A stretch of 64,000 bases of DNA from Evernia prunastri (GCA_003184365.1 NKYR01000055.1:62001-126000), one strand, 5' to 3'; shown: positions 46,492 to 57,062, counted from the first letter of the stretch. A program made the numbers and translations. The notes: generated by a model from the sequence alone, not told the origin.

Positions 46492-47743
46492 ATGAATGCT
46501 TGCGTCGTCTTCTTAGGATTTGCCTTAGTAGCACCAATTTACGGAAAGGCGAACTCACAACATTGGGGTGGTGGGCACCAACGGTTCCACAGTACCTCAC
46601 AATATGTACCAGCCGCATCTGGCTCCAGTGTGGTCAGTGGAACGGAGACTCCGAGCAACTCTGCAGTCACTGCTGGTAGCACCTCGTTTTCAAGTTCCGG
46701 GCAAAGCATTACCTCTCCATCAAATGATTCAACCCCATCTAACAGCACATCATCACCAAATTCAGGCTCCGGCGTAGGTCTTCCAGCAAACTGTTACAGA
46801 CCAAACGGTGTGCCTATGGGCTGGTTGCCAGACGGAGTCGACATTTTGACCATCCAGAACCAAGTCGACTCTTCCCACGGCCCATGCACATACGGCAACT
46901 ATGCCCACATAACATCCGCGACCAGCATGAGCGGGCCAGACTCCGAGATGGACGCTCAGGCCAAGCCTTCTTCTCTTCATGGCGCCGTCTACGATATCGC
47001 TCTCCAGCCATTCATTCCGTTTTCGGAAGTCTCGGCTTCAGCAGTCGCAACCTCAATGAATAAAATCCTTGCTGAGGGGCCTCAAATCATCTGGCTCCGT
47101 CTCGCCCACGAGATGAATTGGTACATCGACACTAATACCCAAAACACTGATCCTAATGTCAAATACCACGGCACGACGGACGAGTTCAAGGCGATGTGGC
47201 AGGCCGTCGCCAAGGCTCTGGACCGCTCACGAGTCAAGATGTTCTGGAGTCCTGTCGGCCCCTTCAAGGCGGGTGACACCGTGGACACCTTGGACGCCGA
47301 ATGGTTCCCCGGTAGCGAATATGTGGACATTGTGGGGTTGGATGCGTACGGGCAGACTATCAATGGGGAACAGACGACGTTTGCAAAGTCGATGAGTGCG
47401 TTTTGTGGGAAGTATCCGGATATCCCAGTCGCGTTGGGGGAGACGGGTTGGTTGCAGGGTGGGACGGCCGCGCAAAAAGAGTATTGGCTGGGCCAGGTTA
47501 GTGGAAAGGAGACATTGACGGTTTGTCCGCAATATATTGGTAAGTCACTTCTTGATCACATAAGCCACATATTCGTGATAGTATTATTCTCGCGACCAAA
47601 TTCCCTGTGTAAAGAGCTCATACTAATGAGGATGTGTATAAATAGGATTCTCATGGTTCGAATATGAAAAGGATGGCGATTACAGGATCGTCACGGGGTC
47701 TGATGGTAACATTGCGAAAAGCGTGCTTGCAGGTGCGAGCTGA
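46492..47743 (+). CDS. Secreted glycoside hydrolase, GH26-like
   Basis: Exons are 46492-47539 and 47646-47743; the 106-nt intron (GTAAGT...AATAG) keeps frame and gives 381 residues. Residues 1-20 form a signal peptide (hydrophobic core VVFLGFALVA). A Ser/Thr-rich linker covers about residues 35-95, and the catalytic domain follows. IIWLRLAHEMNWYI places a Glu as likely acid/base, YVDIVGLDAYG is a barrel strand motif, and VALGETGW places a Glu as likely nucleophile. This pattern resembles GH26 mannanases and relatives; the substrate is not proven. The short last exon (GFSWFEYEKDGDYRIVTG) supplies the final strand. It should act outside the cell on plant or fungal wall polysaccharide. Confidence 0.72.
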
Positions 47744-48346
47744 GTGAGTGGGAGGGCTAATTAAGTGTATGAGTGTCTAAGCTGGGAAGGTTCTGAGTGG
47801 TTACAATATTTTTGTCGAGTCTGTAAGGCAGTTTCTGTTGCTCGAGTCATGGAAATTCCGCAACTAGGATACCACTACGAGATGCTGTAGCTGTTTGTTG
47901 GCAAGAAATGGATGGTACTATCCATAGCTAGCTGTTCAGCAAATATTTGCGATGTGTACCTAACGAACAAGCAGAAAAGCACTGCAGGTTGGTAGCCAGT
48001 CTGCTTGTAAATGCGCGTGTGAATAATTGTTCGGCACTCGAGACGGGACAGAGCCACGTGATTTGCCAAGGCGTGGGGAAGCTTCCGACTTCCCGAAGGC
48101 GTACTTGGTAAGTTGGTACCAGACCGTTGACAACGTCTTGTTTCCTTCTTGCATTCTGGGTCCACTCATCCCCTTTCTTTAAAACCTATTCAGTATCAAT
48201 ATTCAATTATTTACATTCCCGTCTATCATTATATTATCCCATTCGTTTCCCAACCTTGACTTTGCATATGTGTTGTCGTATCCTCTGCACCACTCCTGCA
48301 TATTCCACTCTGCTTTCAGCTTAGCACACGCATTGACCTTGACGCC
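47744..48346. other. Intergenic region, no feature seen
   Basis: There is no coding-like frame. The last 200 bases are C/T-rich and probably hold the promoter of the next gene. Confidence 0.5.
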
Positions 48347-49444
48347 ATGGCCTCGGAACACCGACCTTCCTTCAGTACCTCTTCCCGCACATCGCACTCG
48401 TCCAGTGAAAGACGACGTCCATCTTCCTCATCATACAATAGGCCCACGTCACCCTCGTACAAGTTGCCTCCGTTGCCACCATCCACGGGCTCCCTCACCA
48501 GCGGCACCTCCATCCCCGCCCCGGCCCCCATTTCTCCAAACTTCGCCGCTTTACCTCCTGTACCACCGCCTAAAGATCCACCAATGACTCATCCTATAAC
48601 ACCTAAACGTAAGCCCGTCGAACGGCAGAAGAGTCCATTGAGCAACGAAGCATACTTTCCCAGCCCAGCCTCCATCATGCCCGGCGCTTTTCCCACTACT
48701 CCACCAGCTTCGTCACCTTCGCAGCATACAGAGTACAATTCTTCGCCTGCCACATTCAACAGTACACCCTCGCCGACTTCTAAAAGTCCGAGGAGACCGG
48801 GTAGTGTTCGGAACCTCCTCTCCTTCAAAGCCCTTCGACGGGGCTACGACAATGGCTCTCTCAACTCTCAGAATGACCGGCCAGTATCCGCGGGGGGAGA
48901 CAGTATGACGTCTAGTCTGAAGCCGAGCTTGAATAAGGTTAGAAGCGGGACATTCTGGCGTCGAAAGAGCAGTCTGGGAATGGCATTTGGAGGGGATACT
49001 GCGGCTTCCCCTCCGAGTCCTGTGACCAAAGGTGAATCAGTGGTCGAAAAGGAAAGACCACTGTCCCCGGCGCCAGAGGAAGAAATACGAGGTGTGCAGA
49101 AAAGAAAGAGTGGGACCTTCTGGCGGAGGAAGAGCAGCTTGAACTTGAACAACGCATTCGCCGCGATGAATGGAAAAGAGGGCCAGCCGCAGGACGTTGC
49201 CGTAGTCGGCGGGTCAATTGGAGCTACAGATGGTGATACCGATGGAGGACGGAAAAGCATGCCTAATGGAAGACACAAAGTGGAGGAGGATGCGACAGTG
49301 GAGGATTTGGACACGGAGAAACCGTTGCCAGAGCTTGAGGAGCCACTGTCGCCAAGGTCCTACAGCCCGCCTCCGCAGCTACCGGCGTTTGTGGGCGGAG
49401 GGGGCGGACTGGGCGCGGAAGACATGTTCAAGGACATTCATTGA
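48347..49444 (+). CDS. Intrinsically disordered basic Ser/Pro-rich protein
   Basis: This single-exon frame of 365 residues has ATG in good context (GCCATGG). It is low in hydrophobic residues and rich in Ser, Pro, Arg and Lys, with no membrane segment or known domain. One motif, SGTFWRRKSSL, occurs twice exactly, at residues about 200-210 and 255-265. A related patch, RRPGSVRNLLSFKALRRG, lies near 144-161. RRKSS fits basophilic kinase sites such as PKA, so the motif could be a phospho-regulated docking or membrane-binding peptide; that is inference. The C-terminus is Gly-rich then acidic. I do not recognise the family. Confidence 0.75.
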   Translation: MASEHRPSFSTSSRTSHSSSERRRPSSSSYNRPTSPSYKLPPLPPSTGSLTSGTSIPAPAPISPNFAALPPVPPPKDPPMTHPITPKRKPVERQKSPLSNEAYFPSPASIMPGAFPTTPPASSPSQHTEYNSSPATFNSTPSPTSKSPRRPGSVRNLLSFKALRRGYDNGSLNSQNDRPVSAGGDSMTSSLKPSLNKVRSGTFWRRKSSLGMAFGGDTAASPPSPVTKGESVVEKERPLSPAPEEEIRGVQKRKSGTFWRRKSSLNLNNAFAAMNGKEGQPQDVAVVGGSIGATDGDTDGGRKSMPNGRHKVEEDATVEDLDTEKPLPELEEPLSPRSYSPPPQLPAFVGGGGGLGAEDMFKDIH

Positions 49445-49844
49445 TGGGCTTTCTTGCATAGCATAGCATTGAGCAAGCTTCAAGTCTTGATAGTATTGCT
49501 CTCGGAGGGGTTTGATCTTCCGCCATTCACCGGCCTTCGGATTTCGGCCTCTTCCTGCCTAAGGAGCATGACTTCGATCTCTTCATGCATGTCATATAGC
49601 TTTCTGTACCGGTAGAGTCACGACCCCTCTGAATTCATGCAATGTCCCAGAAAGTCAGCGGCGAGCGCCGGCTACCGTTTCCCCCTCTAGACGCTAGCCG
49701 CTAGTTCGGGTCCAAACCCCTTCACAGGTTCCTCACACATATATATGTACTGCGCTTTTTCATCTCGGAATCCAACCTTATGGAAGGTATCGGAATCCCC
49801 GTCCCCCTTCCCCCATTATCTTGAATACAGGATATAGTGTAAAT
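49445..49844. other. Intergenic region before guanine deaminase
   Basis: I see no gene. Pyrimidine-rich sequence lies just before the guanine deaminase start at 49845. Confidence 0.5.
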
Positions 49845-51998
49845 ATGACTACACCTTCCCCTCCTTCTTCCCCTCCTCACAATAAGCTCAAACGCACAAT
49901 CTACACCGGCACCTTCATCTCCACACCCACCCCCACTACGCTCGAGGTCCTAGAATCTCACGCTGTGGCTGTTGATGAGAACGGTGTCATCACCCACAGC
50001 TTTGCGCTACCGAGGAAGGGAGGGGCTGAGGGTGAGGGTGAGGGTGGTGATGCGGGCCATGAGCATGTGGCGGGGTGGGTGGAGAGGAATTGGGGGGGCG
50101 TGATTGGAGATGGGTGGGAGTTGGTCGGGGCGGGGAAGGGGTGGTGGTTTCCGGGGTTTGTTGGTGAGTGTGCTTCTTTTTTGTGGTTGTGAGGTTTTTG
50201 GTGTGGATTTGGTTTGGTTTGTGGTTGGCGTCTTGGTGCTTTTCGTTGCGCTTTTTCGTCTCGTGATTGCTTTTTTTTTGGTTTCTTTTATGAAGAGAAT
50301 GGATGAGGGTGCGGCTTTGAGGAGGTCTGCAGGTGCAGGTGCTTTGGGCTTGAGGATATGCTTTGGGTGCTGCGAGGGGGCAGGAGTGTGGGTATCTAGT
50401 GACTGGAGGAGATGGATGCTCTAGATCACGCTTTGACGGCTGCTTGGAATTTCGTATTATTGAGCGCACCTTCTCATTATACGTGCTGTGTTGTCGGCTC
50501 TGAAATGTTCTTTCGGCTTTGATTCTCAGGGTGGGGGGCTTTGCTGAAATGGAATATGAGAGCCTACTTCTATCTTTGTGGCTATCTTCATCTTTCGTTT
50601 GTACTTTGTGATATTGTTCTCGTCAATGGATGTAGATCTATTCTATCTCCTTTCTCCGTCGCGTTTGGACCTACGTCTTTGGCATAATCGATATATCCTG
50701 CTTGATCGAAAACTACATGGCTGACAACCTTTCAAAGTATAGACACCCACATCCACGCCTCCCAGTACCCAAACGTTGGTATCTTCGGCAAAACTACTCT
50801 CCTCGACTGGCTGAATACCTATACCTTCCCACTCGAATCATCCCTCTCCTCCCCAAGCAAAGCTCGCAGCGTCTACTCCGCTTGCGTAGCTCGGACACTG
50901 TCCCACGGCACGACGACCGCCTCCTACTATGCTACTAAACACGTCGCTTCGACGAACCTACTTGCAGACATCTGTCTTGAAAAGGGACAGAGAGCCTTCA
51001 TCGGCCGCGTCTGCATGGACACTGATCTCAATCCTGAGTACCTCCGGGACGAATCACCGCAACAGGCAATCGAAGATACGAAAGCAACGATCGCCCACAT
51101 TGACTCTATCGACCCGGACCGCGCTCTCATAACGCCAATCATCACGCCACGATTTGTCCCTTCCTGTTCCTCGCCGCTACTCTCTGACCTGGGTGCTCTC
51201 GCTAAAGAAGCCGATCTTCCAATCCAGACACATTTGAGTGAAAACACATCCGAGATCGCTCTAGTCCGTAAACTCTTCCCTACTCACGAGTCATACTCCC
51301 ACGTCTACGACACGCACGGCCTACTGACACCGAAGACCGTACTCGCGCATTGCGTGCACCTTTCTCCCCAGGAGCGGACCCTCTTGAAGAGGAGAGGAAG
51401 TAAAGTCAGCCACTGCCCCGTCAGCAACACGAGTCTCAGCAGCGGTCTGTGCCCCGTAAGGGACCTCTTGGACGAGGGCATCGACGTCGGTTTGGGCACG
51501 GATATCAGCGGCGGATACTCTCCCAGTGTTCTCGTAGCGGCCAGAGAGGCGGCAATGGTCAGTAGGACGTTGGCTGCCGTCACTGTGGAGGAGGAGGAGG
51601 AAGAGGAGGAGGAGGAGGAGGAGGAGGCAGGATCAGCTGGGAAGAAGCAGCAGGGAACGGGAGCGCCGATGCACTCCACGAGCGCGAAAGATCGGAAAAA
51701 GCTCAGCGTGGAAGAATGTCTCTACCTCGCCACCAAGGGTGGCGCCAAGTGCTTGGGCTTGGAGGGCACGGTGGGAGGGTTCGAAGTGGGCATGCGGTGG
51801 GATGCGCAGCTTGTCGGGCTGGACGACGCGGCGGAGGACGGTGGGGATGAGGGCAGCGGGTCCGGGGAGGACGGGCCGGTGGAGCTGTGGGGGAAAGAGA
51901 CGTGGGGCGAGAAGGTGGCCAAGTGGCTGTTTTGCGGCGACGATCGGAATACGAAGAAGGTTTTTGTGGGGGGCAGGCTGGTGCATGCGCGGTCGTAG
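49845..51998 (+). CDS. Guanine deaminase
   Basis: Exons are 49845-50163 and 50743-51998, giving 524 residues. It hydrolyses guanine to xanthine and ammonia in purine salvage or breakdown, using zinc. Metal-binding GFVDTHIHASQYP is created by the splice itself: the Asp codon is split between exons. Later come THLSEN, VLAHCVHLS and GLGTDISGGYSPS, the usual amidohydrolase His and Asp ligands. All are present. The intron is 579 nt (GTGAGT...TATAG), by far the longest in the window. An insert of 13 consecutive Glu follows helix-like sequence near residue 388. The frame upstream of 49845 has no earlier ATG. Length is a little above usual because of the Glu-rich and Gly/Glu-rich inserts. Confidence 0.93.
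51588..51626 (+). repeat. In-frame GAG/GAA microsatellite (13 Glu codons)
   Basis: Thirteen successive Glu codons, twelve GAG and one GAA, lie inside the guanine deaminase coding region. The likely position is a surface loop between catalytic barrel elements. Length variation in threes would be tolerated. Confidence 0.85.
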
Positions 51999-52581
51999 GC
52001 GGGACGGAGGGAAGGAGGAAGGAAGGAAGGTAGATGTTCGGATAGCTGTTGATGTCGTCTGTGGTGGGATTTAGTACATAAGACCGGAATTTCATGTATG
52101 TGCGAGGGCTTTAATGAGACGATTCCAGCATTGGGGTGCCCAGCGTAGTAAAGACTCTGGTAGACTTTGGTAGACCATTAGACTAAAGACCGGTCACGCG
52201 ACTTTGAGACTTCGATAATGAGGACAGCAGAATGTGCGATAAGTTACTATACCCCGAATCAAATACTCTACATGAAGACTGTTGCAATGGCAATGCAGCC
52301 CACCATCATTAGTCTGTGTGGGAGTGTTGGAATCAGCCAATTGATGGCTTGCATTGACAGCTGCGATTCCAACAAAGACTGCCCTTTGAACATGATAGAA
52401 GATAACCTTGCTAGTACGAAGTCACCGTCCTAGTTTTCGGAGAGCGTGTGTATTAAAATCAGGTCACGCCAATCCGCCCATATGTTTCCTGCGGATGCTA
52501 CTCGCTGGACCACGAGGTGAGGCATGAAGAAAATCAGAATCCGCATCCTCGAAATCATTTGGAGTTCGTCGCCGACAACGC
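51999..52581. other. Intergenic region, no gene supported
   Basis: A 71-codon plus-strand frame (52218-52433) has several Cys and Met but no signal peptide or motif; I do not call it. GGAAGGAAGG-type repeats lie at 52009-52030. Confidence 0.45.
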
Positions 52582-53022
52582 CTACTCACAGCACCGGACG
52601 ATGGCATTCCGTGCCTGTTTCAATTTCTCGAATTCGGATGGATAGGCTAGCTGCTCAATCAAGACCGAGTCTGCGACACTGCTGATTTCACTTTTTTCCC
52701 TCTGAATCACGGCTTTGAGTTCGGAATGACCTCTATCGCAATCGCCCACGGTGTGGAATGATACTGACGCTTCACACGACGGGCAGTCACCCCGGCGCGA
52801 GAGGCATCTCTCGCATCTATGTCTCAATGGCCGAAATGGTCGGCTTGTTCGAGGACAGCTCTTCACAGTTGGGAGAGTATTGAAGCAGGACAACAGTCGT
52901 TCATACTCCAGTGAGGGCATAGGGAGGGGATGAGAAGCTGCAGTACTTCCGCTACTTGCTGGCTGGATGGTGCTTGAGGGCTGTCGAGTTGGATCAGGGG
53001 CCACATGATCACAGGTCCACCG
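52582..53022 (-). CDS. Doubtful Cys-rich hypothetical protein (probably a terminal exon)
   Basis: An open stretch runs from a possible acceptor (TATAG, ending at 53023) to a stop at 52582, about 146 residues. It starts RWTCDHVAPDPTRQP and contains HRCERCLSRRGDCPSCEA, four Cys in CxxC(x7)CxxC spacing that could bind zinc. No ATG opens this frame near its start. A preceding minus-strand block (53228-53060 region, with EQWICP) could be an upstream exon in matching phase, but the intron between would be only 32 nt. I cannot build a confident model, and this may be a decayed gene. Confidence 0.3.
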   Translation of the reverse strand, partial: RWTCDHVAPDPTRQPSSTIQPASSGSTAASHPLPMPSLEYERLLSCFNTLPTVKSCPRTSRPFRPLRHRCERCLSRRGDCPSCEASVSFHTVGDCDRGHSELKAVIQREKSEISSVADSVLIEQLAYPSEFEKLKQARNAIVRCCE

Positions 53023-54399
53023 CTATATGATGTCATGAAAGGTCTTGAGAATACCTGGGATTGGGTTTCCGCGAGTACGTGACTTCCGAAACTGCCTTGC
53101 GTTATGTATCTTGTCGTAATCGCATTGCTATTTAGGGGGCAGATCCACTGTTCGCCCGATTCTTTGCGGGCGTTCACGTTTGGAGCTGTGTTGGCTGAGC
53201 GAGGCGGGTGAGAAATGGGAAACCTCACGCGTCTTGATGCACTCGCCGCAAAGGGCTCGAGATGGTTCGATACGCTGGTCCCGCTCCAGCACGCATAGAA
53301 TGGTGTACCGATCGTTGCAGAAACTCTGGTGTGGTTCGAGATCCAGATGGCGCTTTTCTCAAGGCTTCGAGTATACGATCATGCGCCGCTAGTGGCCTTG
53401 ATGGTATGCTTCCCAGTGTTTTGTCTATAAAGACACCCATGTTGTGATGTATTCTCCGACACGTGGAAAGATAATCTAGGCCTATGAGCGTGCCTTCTTG
53501 TGCTCATCCGGTGGACCTGTGTAAGATAACAGTAATGAGATGGTAGAAAGGCTATCATCCTTGACGCATATTCGTGACAGGAAACGATAGGTTTATAATG
53601 GCAGACGTTGCAGAAGTGAGGCCGAAAACAATATCCGCCTAAGCTAGCGATTGTGTATATCCCCCTTCCCAGCATTATTTCGTGCTGCTATGCTTCGGTA
53701 GTAGAACAGTAAATCTTGAGAGGGTTCTGGGCGAGAGACGTCCATCTTGGTCAAGCCAGAGGAAACCGGGGGCCTGTTTCGAAATCGTGCTTTGAATGCC
53801 ACGAAGGTTCGTTGCTTCAGCTGTATAATCCGTGTAGCAAACGCAACTTTCGGGGACATCGTCACGAAAAATTCTATTACCATGATATTGCTCGTGTATG
53901 AATCACGATACGATGTTCGAGTTCAAGATTGTCATATCCCCGAGTCGTGAAAAGGGAAAGTCGTCGAGGATGAGAGAAGCAAGGGGCAAAAGGTCACCTG
54001 CCTTTACGCAACATAATGGTATATAGCAAGATCGCCTGTTGTACTGTTCGAGATACCAATTTGACTTGGTGTTCGACATTGAAAACCAGGATCGTTGAGA
54101 TTTTCATTCAAGTATATTCACATTTGAACTCTCGGTATTTCAAACTTCTGCTAAATTTTAACGTACGTTACATGAATTGACATATTAATTTGGGCACCTT
54201 CCCCACAATGCACTTACCTGTCTACATTGGCACTTAATATCTATTCGTACGAGGGTAGAGTATTGTAGAATCTATGTTGTAAAGCGCTGCTGGACTGTGT
54301 CTTGGCGGCTATTTTGCGGGGTATCTTCGATCTCAGTCAAACGGAGTTATCTAGTTGTGCTGTACTGTAGCAGTATTAGAATTATTACGATCGATCACA
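53023..54399. other. Intergenic or poorly defined region before TRM1
   Basis: Minus-strand frames at 53225-53440 (ATG start, 71 codons) and 53060-53228 are coding-like in places but could not be joined with certainty. The remainder has no recognisable feature. The stretch 54080-54250 is AT-rich. Confidence 0.4.
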
Positions 54400-54516
54400 C
54401 TGGCGGTCTTCCCACATTTGTTGACTCGTCAACTCTACTCGACAGTACACACTCGGAGCATAACAGCAAATTTCCTTCGGCCGACTCTAAGATCATGCTG
54501 CGCTCGACGTCTCACC
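54400..54516 (+). promoter_or_regulatory. Possible CUG-initiated mitochondrial leader of TRM1
   Basis: The TRM1 frame stays open upstream of its first ATG. From a CTG at 54400 (context ACACTGG, A at -3 and G at +4) it would add 39 residues with six Arg, two His and no Asp or Glu, ending CCARRLT. That composition is typical of a mitochondrial targeting sequence. Confidence 0.4.
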
Positions 54517-54548
54517 ATGGGCTCCTTACCAGCTTCATCCAGCGCTGA
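54495..54548 (+). promoter_or_regulatory. Overlapping uORF at the TRM1 start
   Basis: An ATG at 54495 opens a 17-codon frame that ends with TGA at 54546-54548, out of frame with TRM1 and running over its start at 54517. If the mRNA begins upstream, scanning ribosomes meet this ATG first, so it could lower initiation at 54517. Confidence 0.5.
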
Positions 54549-56793
54549 CCTCCCCGAAGGAGGCTCACAGACGCCTTCGGAAGTCACCTACGATGGTAAG
54601 ATATACAACATTGCGAGGGAGGGAACGGCACAGATACTCGACCTGAAGCGCGAAACGGATCCCAAATCCAACAAGAACAAATCCCAATCCGTCTTCTACA
54701 ATCCCATACAGCAATACAACCGCGACCTTAGTGTCCTTGCTATTAAAGCGTTCGGTGATGACTTGGCCGCCATACGCAAAGCTCGACACGAGAGAAGGGT
54801 CGAACAACTAGCTCAGGGCAAGCAGCGAGGACAGAAGAGGAAGAGGCCGCAAGCTGAAGCCTCGAAAGACGTGGAGGAGCCTGTGGCTACTAAAAACAAG
54901 AGTGACGAGGGCACAAACACCTCAAAAGATAAAGTGGATGCCTCGGTTGTGAAAGGGGCGAATATACTGCAGGAGGATCCAGTCATTAAGACTGATGAGG
55001 GTACTCAAGGAGAAGGTAAGAATTGGGAGGTGCCTGATGGCGCAAAAGCAGATGGTGAAAACATGGTGGAAGATGGGGCCCAAACCGAAAATGGCGTAGG
55101 GAAGGGAATTGACACATACAGTGCCCGACCCTCTTTTCGAATCCTTGACGCTCTGTCCGCTACAGGCCTACGAGCTCTACGCTACGCCAGAGAGATTCCT
55201 ATGGCTACCACAATCACAGCAAATGATCTCTCCTCTTCAGCAACAGCGTCCATCAAGCTCAATGCTGAGCACAACAAGCTCTCTGACAGGATCAATCCTA
55301 CAACAAGTGATGCAATCGAGCACATGTATCGAGCTGCTGCTCGCGCAGCGGGAGGCCCAACGCCCTACCATGTCATTGACCTAGACCCTTACGGCACCGC
55401 AGCTCCATTCCTGGATGCAGCAGTACGTGCTGTTGTCGATGGGGGCCTTCTCTGTGTAACTTGTACCGATGCCGGGGTATTCGCTTCTATGGGCTACCTC
55501 GAAAAAACGTACTCGCAGTATGGCGGCTTACCCTTGAAAGGACCACATGCCCATGAAGGCGGTCTCCGTCTCATCCTCCACGCGATCGCCACGTCAGCTG
55601 CAAGATACGGTCTCGCCATCGAACCTCTCCTCTCTCTCTCGATCGACTTCTACGCCCGAGTCTTTGTCCGTGTCCATCATTCACCGGTTGAAGTCAAGTT
55701 CCTCGCAAGCAAAACCATGGTCGTATACAGTTGCGATGCAGGCTGCGGAGCATGGTCCATACAACACTTTGCCCGTGCGCGAGAAAAGAAGGCCAAGAAC
55801 GGAGATACATTCTACAACTTTAGCGCAGCACTGGCCCCGTCCGCAAATGAGCATTGTGAGCATTGCGGGTTCAAAACACACCAGGCTGGACCAATGTGGG
55901 GAGGCCCCCTTCATAACCCTCATTTTATTCAACGCATGCTAGACATGCTCCCTACACTTGATGGGTCCATCTACGGCACGATCCCTCGCATCAAAGGCAT
56001 GCTTTCAGTGGCGCTCGACGAGACACTCGAAGACCGTCCTTTGTCGTCCAGCGCCGAAGCTGGCGCCTCATCCGAAACAGGTGCAGGTCCCATTCCTCCC
56101 ATTCATGCCGCAACCCGTGACCAGCATCCATTCTTCTTCCTCCCATCCGCCCTCTCCCGCGTCCTCCACTGCGTCTCGCCATCCGACGCAGCCCTCCGTG
56201 GCGCCCTCATGGGCCTTGGCTACCGTACCACACGCTCGCACACCAAAGCGGGCAGCATCTGCACAGACGCGCCTTGGAGCGTGATCTGGGAAATCATGAG
56301 GGAGTGGGTCCGGCAGAAGAGCCCGGTCAAGGAGGGCGTGCTCAAAAAGGGAACGGCAGGATGGGCGATCATGAATCAAGACAGAGGGAACGCGAAGCTG
56401 AGGGAGGCGAAGGACGAGCTGCGGCATGCACTGGAGGATGACTCCATCACAGACGTTGCCGCGTTGAAGAAGGAGGTCGAAGCCGCCCTCTACCGGCTGT
56501 CCAAGCTAGACCCACCGAGCAAGGAGGGCGAAAGGGAGGAGGACGCTCGTGCCGTCGAAGAGGGAGAGGTTACGGCAGCGCAGAGCAGTGATACTGCGGC
56601 AGGGACAGGAGATGTGCCCGATGCCGAAACCGAGACCCGCGATGAGGGCTCGAAGGATCTACATCCGAGCAAGCTCAAGGTCGTCTTCGACGAAAAGCTG
56701 GGGCGGGAACCGCAGAGGAATCGCTTGGTGAGGTATCAGCCCAATCCGAGGCCGGACTGGGGCCCGATGAACAAGGCGAAGGGCGGCGACTAG
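54517..56793 (+). CDS. TRM1: tRNA (guanine26-N2)-dimethyltransferase Trm1
   Basis: This single exon of 758 residues has ATG in good context (ACCATGG). Trm1 makes N2,N2-dimethylguanosine at position 26 of tRNAs, using S-adenosylmethionine, in nucleus and mitochondria. After the N-terminal region with FYNPIQQYNRDLS comes a long charged insert (about residues 90-200, Lys/Glu-rich, with a KRKRP nuclear-signal-like patch). The SAM fold has LDALSATGLRALRYA, then DLDPYGTAAPFLDAA and CTDAGVFA. The zinc-binding part has CGAWSIQ and CEHCGFKTHQAGPMWGGPLH. The C-terminus is acidic, then basic with RNRLVRYQPNPRPDWGP. All key motifs are intact. Confidence 0.95.
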   Translation: MGSLPASSSADLPEGGSQTPSEVTYDGKIYNIAREGTAQILDLKRETDPKSNKNKSQSVFYNPIQQYNRDLSVLAIKAFGDDLAAIRKARHERRVEQLAQGKQRGQKRKRPQAEASKDVEEPVATKNKSDEGTNTSKDKVDASVVKGANILQEDPVIKTDEGTQGEGKNWEVPDGAKADGENMVEDGAQTENGVGKGIDTYSARPSFRILDALSATGLRALRYAREIPMATTITANDLSSSATASIKLNAEHNKLSDRINPTTSDAIEHMYRAAARAAGGPTPYHVIDLDPYGTAAPFLDAAVRAVVDGGLLCVTCTDAGVFASMGYLEKTYSQYGGLPLKGPHAHEGGLRLILHAIATSAARYGLAIEPLLSLSIDFYARVFVRVHHSPVEVKFLASKTMVVYSCDAGCGAWSIQHFARAREKKAKNGDTFYNFSAALAPSANEHCEHCGFKTHQAGPMWGGPLHNPHFIQRMLDMLPTLDGSIYGTIPRIKGMLSVALDETLEDRPLSSSAEAGASSETGAGPIPPIHAATRDQHPFFFLPSALSRVLHCVSPSDAALRGALMGLGYRTTRSHTKAGSICTDAPWSVIWEIMREWVRQKSPVKEGVLKKGTAGWAIMNQDRGNAKLREAKDELRHALEDDSITDVAALKKEVEAALYRLSKLDPPSKEGEREEDARAVEEGEVTAAQSSDTAAGTGDVPDAETETRDEGSKDLHPSKLKVVFDEKLGREPQRNRLVRYQPNPRPDWGPMNKAKGGD

Positions 56794-57001
56794 GTGTCGG
56801 GCTGCGAGTGGTGCTTGTTGGATTGAATGCATGGTTTGTTAATTTGCAATCTCGGTCTATAGAACCCTGGGGTTTGGTTGGTCCTGTTGTCCTGGTAGCT
56901 TCACCCATAGTGTCGAGATGGGTACTTGCGGGCTCCCCCAGCAATGGGGTTTCTATCCTTTACACGCACGAGAATCTCCATGTAATTACAAGTGACAAAA
57001 T

Positions 57002-57062
57002 AAACAAAACAAAACAAAACAAAACAAAACAAAACAAAACAAAACAAAACAAAACAAAACAA
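57002..57062. repeat. (AAAAC)n microsatellite, about 12 copies
   Basis: The pentamer AAAAC repeats without interruption for about 60 bases, 210 bases after the TRM1 stop codon. Confidence 0.95.

Noticed and set aside
53023..53054. Intron of 32 nt joining two Cys-containing minus-strand blocks
   Set aside because: Shorter than any other intron here (48 nt minimum), so I did not join the blocks although the phase matches.
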